A stretch of DNA of 64,000 nt, taken from assembly GCF_905397275.1 (NCBI RefSeq), contig NZ_CAJPUY010000001.1:1-64000 (forward strand), written 5' to 3'. Source of the stretch: Cupriavidus yeoncheonensis (GTDB lineage: Bacteria; Pseudomonadota; Gammaproteobacteria; Burkholderiales; Burkholderiaceae). The notes beneath the pieces were generated by a model. The model saw only the letters and a list, made by a program, of their open reading frames with translations. It ran no database searches and was not told where the DNA came from. Numbering within the stretch: the first letter of the stretch is position 1; every line of letters starts with the position of its first letter. Shown one piece after another: positions 33,897 to 41,084 of the stretch. A program made the translations under genes and the position numbers.

Positions 33897-35146
33897 TCTC
33901 GCGCCGGCATTTTCTTCGAACGCTCACTGCCGCTGTACTGACCCTCACTGGATGCAAACGGATGACCGCCAAGAACATTGACCAGATGCCCCATGAATTT
34001 GCGATGCTGACCGACGCCGAGCTTCGCAGAAAGACCCTGGGTGAACAACCACTCAAGATCAGTGGGGCTGACTTCATTACCCTCGAAGCGTTCTACGAAG
34101 CCACGTGGGAGAACGTGCACTTCTACGACTGCATTTTCTACGGGATGACCCGGCTGAGCCTGCTGAAGAATTGCGTCTTTGAGCGCTGCCAGTTCCCTGG
34201 ATCGAACTTCCAAGGGTACGGCTGGGACAACGTGCTGTTCGTGCGGTGCGATACGCTTGGTGAGGTCAATCTCATGGGGGGAGACGAGAGCAAGGCGGTC
34301 CGCTTCGTCGAGTGCGATTTCGGCGGGACCAAGGAGGATCCCAATCACTGGGGCGCGGTGGGTACATGGGCGGGTGAGGTTTCGTTTGAAAACTGCACCG
34401 GCAAGTTCACAAATGTGTTCGGTAGAGATGCGATCTCATACAAGGATTGTCGATTCGGTAGCATTGATTTAAGCGGGGGAGACTATGACTACAAGACCGG
34501 CACCACGTATCCAGGCCGGATGTTGCTCGACAACGTCAAGAGCGATGGGAGGTTGAGACTGGGCCAGCGAGTATCGTCGCTCACTGTGCGCAACAGCGCC
34601 TTTACCTTGCTTGACATGGCCCAGTTCAAGGCCACTGGCGCTGTCCGATTCGACAATGTCACCGCCAGTGGCATCGCGGCCAACGGAATCGATGCAGCAA
34701 GTTTCACGATGATCGACGTGGTTCTAACCGGAGATGGCCTCGTCGCTTTGGGGGATACTGTGATGGATGCCGGGCGCATGCGTGCTGACGCCATCCTGCT
34801 GGAACGTGTGAAATGCAGGATGAGCAAGGCCTCCATTGCGCTTAGTGGCGCGGGCGTGCGCGAAAAGCTGGATCCGACGCAAACCGCCGTGCCGCAGATA
34901 ATCCTGCGCGAGTGCGCGATACCTGAAATTGAACTGCAGGCCGTCAATGCGCTCAACGTCGCGCTGCAGAACGTGGATGCGCAGACCGCAGATTTCTCAG
35001 AAAGCACGATCGGTACGCTGACGCTCAATGGCACAGGCATCGTGCGCAAGATCGATTTCACCAAGGCAAGCGTTGGGCAGGTCAGTGGGCTGGTCAGATA
35101 TACGACTCAGGAAATCGTGACCGAGGGGAGCAACGTCAAGCTTTGA
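33893..35146 (+). CDS. Lipoprotein with predicted right-handed beta-helix
   Basis: This 417-residue protein starts at ATG 33893, overlapping the phosphoesterase stop. The N-terminus ISRRHFLRTLTAAVLTLTGC is a signal peptide with a twin-Arg-like start and a lipobox; Cys20 would be lipidated. After about residue 60 come many short repeats of alternating hydrophobic and polar residues (VHFYDCIFYG, CVFERCQFPGSNF, VRFVECDFGG, VSFENCTGKF), the look of a pentapeptide/beta-helix stack. It should be tethered to the membrane facing the periplasm. Strict coupling to the phosphoesterase suggests that it binds or restrains it, like lipoprotein immunity factors do for secreted enzymes. That role is inference. 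Confidence 0.75.
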   Translation: MISRRHFLRTLTAAVLTLTGCKRMTAKNIDQMPHEFAMLTDAELRRKTLGEQPLKISGADFITLEAFYEATWENVHFYDCIFYGMTRLSLLKNCVFERCQFPGSNFQGYGWDNVLFVRCDTLGEVNLMGGDESKAVRFVECDFGGTKEDPNHWGAVGTWAGEVSFENCTGKFTNVFGRDAISYKDCRFGSIDLSGGDYDYKTGTTYPGRMLLDNVKSDGRLRLGQRVSSLTVRNSAFTLLDMAQFKATGAVRFDNVTASGIAANGIDAASFTMIDVVLTGDGLVALGDTVMDAGRMRADAILLERVKCRMSKASIALSGAGVREKLDPTQTAVPQIILRECAIPEIELQAVNALNVALQNVDAQTADFSESTIGTLTLNGTGIVRKIDFTKASVGQVSGLVRYTTQEIVTEGSNVKL

Positions 35147-35312
35147 AGGTGGTGAAGAGTGGTTGGCGGCAAGCAGCCAATCAGTTAGCCATTCTGTTTG
35201 GCGAGCGATTCACCTCCGCCATGAGCTGAGATTCTTAACCGACCTCAGCACACGAAATTCCTGACACCTTCGAACCGCGACCTGGCCGCGATGTCCCTGG
35301 CGCACGTGCCAT

Positions 35313-35337
35313 AAAAAACGCCCTCCAATGGAGGGCG
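35313..35337 (-). terminator. Rho-independent terminator after the Bug receptor gene
   Basis: The stem CGCCCTCC/GGAGGGCG with a 3-base loop has a run of six A on its left, meaning a U-run on the leftward transcript. It lies 26 bp past the stop of the receptor gene. Confidence 0.9.
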
Positions 35338-35363
35338 ATCCCGAATCACGCACCAATAAGAAT

Positions 35364-36341
35364 TCAAGGCTGAATATTGAACGCCTTGACGATCTGCCCG
35401 TTCCGCTCATACTCCGCCCGCAGCGACTGGCTAAGCTGCGGCAGCGTCTGGGCCGCCATCGGCTCATAGCCAAGCGCTTCCATCCGGTCATGCACCTTGG
35501 GCGTGGCAGCGGCCTTGTAGGCGGCGGCCTGGATCTTCTGCGCCAGTTCGGCCGGAACCTGCGCGGAGGCGATCACGCCGATCCAGTTGCTGAACTCGAC
35601 ATCCGCGTACCCGAGTTCCGCAAACGTCGGCACCTGCGGCAGCAGCGGCGAGCGATTCTTGGAAGCCACGGCGAACGCCTGCACCTTGCCGGCCTTGATC
35701 ATCGGCAGCGAGGTCACCATGCCGTCGTACATGACCGCGATCTGTCCGCCCATGACCTGGGTCAGCGCTGGCCCCGAGCCGGCGAACGGCACATGCTGCA
35801 GGTCCATACCGGCCTTCTGGTTCATGATCATGCCGGCATAGTGCGACGCCGTGCCCGAGCTGTAGGACGCGAAGCTCAGCTTGCCAGGATTGGCCTTGAC
35901 GTAGCTGACGAGCGACGGCAGGTCCTTGGCGGGCAGCGTCGGCGCACCGACCAGCACCATGCGCGACCGCGCTACCGCGGCCAGGGGGCGGATGTCCTTC
36001 ATGGTGTCGAAAGACGTCTTCAGGACGTGCGGCACTTCGGTCAGCACATTGGTGGCCGTCACCATGATGGTCTGGCCATCCGCCGGCGCCGCCAGCAGCG
36101 TGTTGATGGCGATGCCGCCGCCGGCCCCCGGCTTGTTGTCGACGATGACGGGCTGGCCCAGGTCGGCGGAAAGCTGGTCGGCCAGCAGGCGGGCCATGAC
36201 GTCCATGGTGCCGCCGGCCGGCGCCGGTACCAGCATGCGCACCGGCTTGCTGGTCCACGCCATGGCCGCCGGCATGGACAGGGCCATGACGGTGGCGAGT
36301 GCGGCTCGGCGCATGCGAAGCAGGGTTGGGCGATTCTTCAT
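35364..36341 (-). CDS. Bug/TctC-family periplasmic solute-binding protein
   Basis: This 325-residue secreted receptor has a Sec signal peptide covering about residues 1-28 (RRAALATVMALSMPAAMAW). The mature part shows the Bug pattern: VRMLVPAPAGGTMDVMARLL near the start, then VIVDNKPGAGGGIAINTLL, and PVPFAGSGPAL-type loops that hold the ligand carboxylate. Bug receptors are strongly expanded in Cupriavidus and Bordetella, usually without a dedicated transporter. They bind carboxylates or amino acids. Its neighbour genes (FrnE-like protein, BKACE) suggest a ligand linked to keto-acid metabolism, though this is inference. Confidence 0.92.
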   Translation of the reverse strand: MKNRPTLLRMRRAALATVMALSMPAAMAWTSKPVRMLVPAPAGGTMDVMARLLADQLSADLGQPVIVDNKPGAGGGIAINTLLAAPADGQTIMVTATNVLTEVPHVLKTSFDTMKDIRPLAAVARSRMVLVGAPTLPAKDLPSLVSYVKANPGKLSFASYSSGTASHYAGMIMNQKAGMDLQHVPFAGSGPALTQVMGGQIAVMYDGMVTSLPMIKAGKVQAFAVASKNRSPLLPQVPTFAELGYADVEFSNWIGVIASAQVPAELAQKIQAAAYKAAATPKVHDRMEALGYEPMAAQTLPQLSQSLRAEYERNGQIVKAFNIQP

Positions 36342-36482
36342 ATTGTGTTGTCTCCGTTATGGGTATGGGACGTGCGACGGCGCCCGTGCCCGCCGTTTGA
36401 CGGGACGGGCACGGGGTATTGCAGGTACAGCGGATGCGGTCGATACAGGACGGACTTCGCCCTGTTCAGGAGGGACAGCGCT

Positions 36483-37181
36483 TCAGGCGGCAGCGCGGGT
36501 GGCGATCTGCTTTGCCCGCGCCAGTGCGCGCAGCATGGCTTCCAGCAGCGCGGCCGGCGGGCGCGACCCCGACACGCTGTGCGTGCCGTTGAAGATGAAG
36601 TGGGGCACGCCGAGCCCGGTGCGCGGCGGCGCGTCATCGGGGCCACTCAGTGGCGGCAGCCATTCCAGGTCGTGCCGCACTGGCGTGCCCGCAAGCTCGG
36701 GCACGTCAATGCCGCACTCGGCCAGCGCGTCGTTCAGCACTTGCCCGTCGCCAATGTTCTGGCCGCGGATGAAGTAGCGCGTGAAGAGGTTGTCGACCAG
36801 CGCCGTGGCGGCCTGGGCACCTTCCCGCTGGCGGACCAAGCGCACCACCCGATGCGCCAGCAGCGTGTTCGGGAAGGTTTCGATGCGGTCGAGCGCCAGC
36901 GTCAGGCCGGCTTCGCGCGCCGCACTGTATACCTGTGCCTGGCGCACGGCCACGGCCTGCAGGCTGCCCAGCCGCGCTACGTAGAAGTCGCGATAGGGGA
37001 TGCCATCGGGCGGCGTGGCGGGAATGAGCGGATACGAGCGCCATTCGACCTGCACGGTAACGTCCGGGCGCTCGCGTGCGAGCTGGTCGATGGCGGTTTC
37101 AAGATGCCGTTTGCCGATCAGGCACCACGGACAGATCAGGTCGAAGTACGCTTCGACCGACAGAGTGTTGGTTGGGGTCAT
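36483..37181 (-). CDS. FrnE-like DsbA-family oxidoreductase
   Basis: This 232-residue thioredoxin-fold protein has no signal peptide, so it is cytoplasmic. The active-site CPWC sits at about residue 17 in AYFDLICPWCLIGKRHLE, and the long alpha-helical insertion of the FrnE/2-hydroxychromene-2-carboxylate isomerase-like group follows. A cis-Pro loop (GVPHFIFNG) near residue 180 completes the thioredoxin fold. Members act as disulfide oxidoreductases or glutathione-dependent isomerases in aromatic catabolism. It lies between the Bug receptor and a DUF1289 gene on the same strand and may be part of one catabolic transcript. Confidence 0.88.
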   Translation of the reverse strand: MTPTNTLSVEAYFDLICPWCLIGKRHLETAIDQLARERPDVTVQVEWRSYPLIPATPPDGIPYRDFYVARLGSLQAVAVRQAQVYSAAREAGLTLALDRIETFPNTLLAHRVVRLVRQREGAQAATALVDNLFTRYFIRGQNIGDGQVLNDALAECGIDVPELAGTPVRHDLEWLPPLSGPDDAPPRTGLGVPHFIFNGTHSVSGSRPPAALLEAMLRALARAKQIATRAAA

Positions 37182-37222
37182 GGCTGCTGCGGAAAGGCGC
37201 GGGGGGATTGTGCGCGACGCGC

Positions 37223-37423
37223 TCAGGCGCGCGGCGCCTGCGTGCCGCGATTCGGGCGGCGCGCGGGCAGCAACGCCGTCACTTCGGCGCGCTGCTCATC
37301 GGTCATCTGTTCCCAGCGGCCGATTTCCACGAGGGTCCTGCCGCAGCCCTGACAATACTTGCCCGCCTGGTCCATGCGGCAGATGTTGATGCAGGGATTC
37401 GCGACGGAAATGGACGGGTTCAT
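37223..37423 (-). CDS. DUF1289 small Cys-rich protein
   Basis: This 66-residue protein starts at ATG 37423. Four Cys residues in the pattern NPCINICRMD...KYCQGCGRT, then EIGRW, define DUF1289, a family thought to bind a metal (probably Zn or Fe). No membrane segment is present. Its function is unknown; it is often found near oxidoreductases. It lies 41 bp after the FrnE-like gene in transcription order reversed (it is upstream), and downstream of the BKACE gene. Confidence 0.88.
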   Translation of the reverse strand: MNPSISVANPCINICRMDQAGKYCQGCGRTLVEIGRWEQMTDEQRAEVTALLPARRPNRGTQAPRA

Positions 37424-37499
37424 GGCTTCGTTCACTTGCGGTGGCGGGATTGGCATGCCGGCCGGCACAGGGCACGCGCCCTGGCCGGCCGGCAGTCCA

Positions 37500-38558
37500 T
37501 CAGGCTGACTTGCGCAGTGGCAGGTTCTTCTGGCCGGCCTTGCGGTTCGGCGCCATGCCGTGGGCTTCGAGCGTCTCGTCGGCGCTGTCGTACCAGGTGC
37601 CGATGCGGTAGATCTCGCGCGCTTCCTTGCCCGAGGCGATCTCGCGGCCCAGTTCCTTCGCCACGCGCACGCACTGCTCGATCTGCTGCACCGATGTCAT
37701 GCGGTTGCCGTGCTGGTCGATGATGGTGTCTTCGATGCCGCAGCGCGGGTGCAGGCCAATCGACATCGCCATCATGTTGAACGGCAGCACGTTCTTCAGC
37801 AGCGACTCGGCGGTCAGCGTGCAGCCGTCCGGCGCGCGATGCACGAAGTTGAAGAAGTTGAACGGGTTGGGGCCGTCGAAGCCGCCGCCGATGCCGATCC
37901 ACGTCAGGTTCAGCGGGCCCTTGTAGAGGCCGGCGCGCACCATGCGCTCCAGCGTTTCCATGGCATGGATGCCGGTCAGCTGGAAGTGCGGCTGGATGCC
38001 GGCGTTGCTCAGGCGGCGCAGGTGCTCTTCCACCCAGCCCGGGCCTGCCGGCACGGTCATTTCGCGATAGGCTTCGATGAACGCCGGGTTGGACAGCGAC
38101 GTACCCTCGAGGTATTCGGGGTACAGCAGTTCCATGATGTTCATCTGGGTGGTGTTGATGGCCACCGTGACCTGGTCCGGCTTCGGGTCCAGGTCGGCCA
38201 GCATGTGGCGCGTATCGTCCGACAGCCACTTGGCGGCCTGGCCGTCATCTTCCGGAGCGAACGAGATCGAACCGCCAACCTGGATGATCATGTCCGGCAC
38301 CGCGGCGCGCACGCCGGCGATCAGCTCGTTGAACTTGGACAGGCGCTTGGAGCCCTTGCCGTCCAGTTCGCGAACGTGCAGGTGCAGCACGGTGGCGCCG
38401 GCGTTGTAGCAATCCACGGCCTTCTGAACCTGCTCTTCCATGGTCACCGGGATGTCTTCCGGGAAGTCCTGGGGCATCCATTCCGGGCCGTACGGGGCCA
38501 CGGTGATGACCACTTTGTCCTGGTTCTCGGGGTGCAGGGAATCGTCGAGGAATTGCAT
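37500..38558 (-). CDS. BKACE (3-keto acid cleavage) family enzyme
   Basis: This 352-residue TIM-barrel enzyme belongs to the beta-keto acid cleavage family (DUF849). These enzymes condense a 3-keto acid with acetyl-CoA and split it to acetoacetate and a new CoA ester, using a Zn2+ held by two His and a Glu. Typical blocks are VTMEEQVQKAVDCYNAGATV, LHLHVRELDGKGS with the first metal His residues, and IQVGGS. The family also includes a conserved GxxGGFDGPNPFN stretch, present here as GIGGGFDGPNPFNFF. Substrates range over many keto acids and cannot be told here. It diverges from an AraC regulator with a shared operator region between. Confidence 0.9.
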   Translation of the reverse strand: MQFLDDSLHPENQDKVVITVAPYGPEWMPQDFPEDIPVTMEEQVQKAVDCYNAGATVLHLHVRELDGKGSKRLSKFNELIAGVRAAVPDMIIQVGGSISFAPEDDGQAAKWLSDDTRHMLADLDPKPDQVTVAINTTQMNIMELLYPEYLEGTSLSNPAFIEAYREMTVPAGPGWVEEHLRRLSNAGIQPHFQLTGIHAMETLERMVRAGLYKGPLNLTWIGIGGGFDGPNPFNFFNFVHRAPDGCTLTAESLLKNVLPFNMMAMSIGLHPRCGIEDTIIDQHGNRMTSVQQIEQCVRVAKELGREIASGKEAREIYRIGTWYDSADETLEAHGMAPNRKAGQKNLPLRKSA

Positions 38559-38640
38559 TGCGTTGCTCCTGAGTGTGCGTGGCTGCCGGCGCTGCGTGCC
38601 GCCGTCTTGCCTTGTTCTGGGAACTGTCGTTCCGGTGACC

Positions 38641-38720
38641 GAAGTATCGGTGAATGGTGCGGAGCAATTTGACGATCCGGGACGATCGATTTACATTTCG
38701 GGACAGTCAGGGAAAACGCG
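38641..38720. promoter_or_regulatory. Shared 80-bp regulatory element, copy A
   Basis: This stretch aligns without gaps to 51749-51828. Identical blocks include GAAGTATCGG at the left, TTTGAC in the middle, and TCGGGACAGTC and GGGAAAACGCG at the right. Within it CGGGAC occurs twice, 21 bp apart (38678 and 38699), the spacing of AraC-type half-sites. It lies between the BKACE gene (leftward) and an AraC gene (rightward). Confidence 0.75.
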
Positions 38721-38731
38721 AGGAAAGCGCG

Positions 38732-39748
38732 ATGTCCTACTACCTTCGTAGTGCCAGCCTTACCAATTATGTGGAAGTGGCCCGCGCCGTCGGGCTGGAT
38801 CCGCATCACTATCTGCGCGCGGCAAAGATCAGCCGCGATGTGCTGCTCGATGCGGATATCCGCATACCGGCGAAGAAGGTCGGCCGCCTGCTCGACGACT
38901 CCGCACGTGACGCGAAGGTGGACGACTTCGGCGTGCGCATGGCAGAACTGCGCCAGGTCGCCAACCTTGGCCCGCTCGCCTTCGTCGTGCGCGAGCAGCC
39001 TACGTTGCGGCGGGCGCTGGAGTCGATGGTGCGGTACATGGGCGTGCAGAATGAAGCGCTGGCGATGCGCATGGAAGAGTCCGAGGGCCTTCTGATGATC
39101 CGCCTGCACATCCTCAGCGACGAGCCGGGTACGCTGCGCCAGGCCACAGACCTTGCGGTCGGCGTGATCTACCGCTTGCTGAGCGTGTGCCTGGGGCCGT
39201 CGTGGCGGCCGCGCAGCATCTGCTTCACGCACGCGGCGCCCGCCAGCCAGGCCACCTTCCTGCGCGTGTTCGGCATGCCGTGCGTGTTCAACCAGGACTT
39301 CGACGGCATCGTCTGCGTCGCCGCCGACCTCGAAGCGCCACTGCCTTCGTATGACCCGGTCATGGCGCATCAGGTAAAGCGCTACCTCGGCACCTTGCTG
39401 GCCCAGGCCAACACCACGTTGCCCGACAAGGTGCGCGAGCTCGTCCACGTGCTGTTGCCGTCCGGCATGTGCTCGGTCGATCGCGTGGCGCAGCACCTCG
39501 GTGTGGACCGCCGCACGGTGCACCGGCGGCTGGCGCAGGAGAGCACGAGCTATTCGGATATCGTCAATGAAGCCCGCGCGAGCCTGGTGGTGCGTTATAT
39601 CGACAACCGCGAGCGGCCGCTGTCCGAGGTGGCCACGTTGCTGGGCTTCTCGTCGCTGAGCGCGTTTTCGCGCTGGTTCGGCGGCCAGTTCGGCTGCAGC
39701 GTGTCGAAATGGCGCATGCAGCAGGACGAAGCGCGGAACAACATGTAG
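38732..39748 (+). CDS. AraC-family transcriptional regulator
   Basis: This 338-residue regulator starts at ATG 38732 with GAGGAAAG upstream. It is a paralog of the gene at 25715-26740. The N-terminal effector domain runs to about residue 235 (ADLAVGVIYRLL-type block, CFTHAAPASQATFLRVFGMP). The C-terminal double HTH contains VDRVAQHLGVDRRTVHRRLA and LSEVATLLGFSSLSAFSRWF. It diverges from the BKACE gene and abuts the shared 80-bp element containing 21-bp spaced direct repeats. It is the best candidate to bind that element here and upstream of the MFS gene at 51644. The effector is unknown. Confidence 0.9.
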   Translation: MSYYLRSASLTNYVEVARAVGLDPHHYLRAAKISRDVLLDADIRIPAKKVGRLLDDSARDAKVDDFGVRMAELRQVANLGPLAFVVREQPTLRRALESMVRYMGVQNEALAMRMEESEGLLMIRLHILSDEPGTLRQATDLAVGVIYRLLSVCLGPSWRPRSICFTHAAPASQATFLRVFGMPCVFNQDFDGIVCVAADLEAPLPSYDPVMAHQVKRYLGTLLAQANTTLPDKVRELVHVLLPSGMCSVDRVAQHLGVDRRTVHRRLAQESTSYSDIVNEARASLVVRYIDNRERPLSEVATLLGFSSLSAFSRWFGGQFGCSVSKWRMQQDEARNNM

Positions 39749-39766
39749 CCGACCGGTTCTCGCCAC

Positions 39767-39799
39767 GTGGCGGCTGTGACAGAATGCACCAGCCGCCAC
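39767..39799. promoter_or_regulatory. Inverted repeat between two AraC genes
   Basis: A perfect 10-bp inverted repeat (GTGGCGGCTG and CAGCCGCCAC) encloses 13 bases. It lies 18 bp after the first AraC gene stop and 7 bp before the next AraC start. It may be a weak terminator (no T-run follows) or an autoregulatory site. Confidence 0.5.
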
Positions 39800-39806
39800 C
39801 TTTCCA

Positions 39807-40838
39807 TTGCACGCCTTGCCAGCGTCCCGCGTGAACGACGTGAACGACTTCTCCGCCACCGTCCCCATCTCCGTCGTCAACGGCTTCCTGTCCGGCGCCG
39901 ATCCCGCGGCGATGGCACGGCTGGCCGAGTGCTCCGGCATTGCCTCCGAGCTGCTGGCCGAGCCTGCCGCACGGGTCACGCAGGAACAGTTCTCGACGCT
40001 GTACCGGCTGCTGGCGAAGGAGCTGGACGACGAAATGCCCGGCATCTTCAGCCGGCCATTGCGCAACGGCACGCTCAAGTACCTTTGCCTGAGCCTGCTC
40101 GATGCGCCACGGCTGGAAGTCGCGCTGCGTCGCTTCGGGCAGTTTTTCCACCTGATTCTGGACGACTTCCGCATGCAGTCCCGGCGCGAGGATTCGAGCG
40201 GCATCGTCGAACTGGCGGACAACGCGGCCGGCCCGGCCGCGAGCATGCTGGGGCGCGAGCTGATGCTCAAGCTCGTGCATGGCGTGGCGTCCTGGCTGAT
40301 ACGCCAGCGCATACCGCTGCTGGCGGTGGAGCTGCCCGATACACGGCCGGCACTCGCGACTGACCATCTCTACCTGTTTCCCGGCCCCGTGCATTTCGAT
40401 CGCCCGCACACGCGGCTGGTGTTCGATGCCGCGTACCTCGACCTGCCCGTGCGGCAACGCAAGCCCGATCTCGAGAAGTTCCTCGCGCGTGCGCCGGAGG
40501 ACTGGATCTTCGTCTCGTTCGCCGAGGAGATGACCTGCCACCGGGTGCGGCAGCATGTGGCCGACTGCCTGCCGGCGTCGCCGACCATAGACGAGGTGGC
40601 GCAGGCGCTGCACCATTCGGTGCGTACGCTGTGCCGGCGGCTGTCGGCAGAAGGCACCACGTTCCAGGCCATCAAGGACGAGGTGCGGCGCGATATTGCG
40701 ATCCGGCGGCTCACGCGCTCCGAAGATCCCATCGCGGCCATCGCCTTCGATGTGGGCTTTGACAACCCCACCGCCTTTCATCGCGCCTTCCGTCACTGGA
40801 CGGGCAGCACGCCCAACGCCTACCGTCGCGCCCCCTGA
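39807..40838 (+). CDS. AraC-family regulator (OruR-like)
   Basis: This 343-residue regulator is annotated from a TTG at 39807; GTG codons at 39831 and 39840 are alternatives and none has a clear ribosome site. An N-terminal arabinose-binding-like domain (about 20-210, with FSRPLRNGTLKYLCLSLLDA) precedes the DNA-binding part. The C-terminal HTHs are IDEVAQALHHSVRTLCRRLS and IAAIAFDVGFDNPTAFHRAF, ending in the AraC motif TGSTPNAYRR. It lies directly upstream of, and in the same direction as, the acyl-CoA dehydrogenase/PHA cluster. It probably controls that cluster through the inverted 14-mers in the gap. The N-terminus resembles the group of AraC regulators tied to fatty-acid or ornithine metabolism. 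Confidence 0.85.
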   Translation: MHALPASRVNDVNDFSATVPISVVNGFLSGADPAAMARLAECSGIASELLAEPAARVTQEQFSTLYRLLAKELDDEMPGIFSRPLRNGTLKYLCLSLLDAPRLEVALRRFGQFFHLILDDFRMQSRREDSSGIVELADNAAGPAASMLGRELMLKLVHGVASWLIRQRIPLLAVELPDTRPALATDHLYLFPGPVHFDRPHTRLVFDAAYLDLPVRQRKPDLEKFLARAPEDWIFVSFAEEMTCHRVRQHVADCLPASPTIDEVAQALHHSVRTLCRRLSAEGTTFQAIKDEVRRDIAIRRLTRSEDPIAAIAFDVGFDNPTAFHRAFRHWTGSTPNAYRRAP

Positions 40839-40872
40839 GCGCGCGGGGCGGCTGGCAAGGCCAGCCGTCGAC

Positions 40873-40958
40873 TGACAAATCCTGCCACATCGGGCGCCTC
40901 TGACGCCGCACGCCGCGTGCGCCGCCCATGGCATGGTGCAATGCGGCAGGATTTGTCA
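40873..40958. promoter_or_regulatory. Widely spaced perfect inverted 14-mers
   Basis: TGACAAATCCTGCC (40873-40886) recurs as its exact reverse complement at 40945-40958, with centres 72 bp apart. The pair lies between the AraC regulator and the acyl-CoA dehydrogenase gene. A 14-bp perfect match over this distance is unlikely by chance and fits a looped or cooperative binding site. Alternatively the transcript could fold into a long hairpin. Confidence 0.65.
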
Positions 40959-41084
40959 TTCAAAGGGCGGGTTTAGGTAATCGCTTTCGCGTGGATGACC
41001 CTTACGATCAGGGCCATCAATGATGTCGCAGCACCGCGGGGCCTTGTCCCTGAGCCGGCGCTGCATCGCCGCGAGAGGAATGAG

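Noticed and set aside
35147..35312. Possible insertion-sequence scar after the lipoprotein gene
   Set aside because: I could not find inverted repeats, a target duplication or a transposase fragment.
39767..39799. Treating the 10-bp inverted repeat as a definite terminator
   Set aside because: No T-run follows on either strand, so it is listed only as a regulatory repeat.
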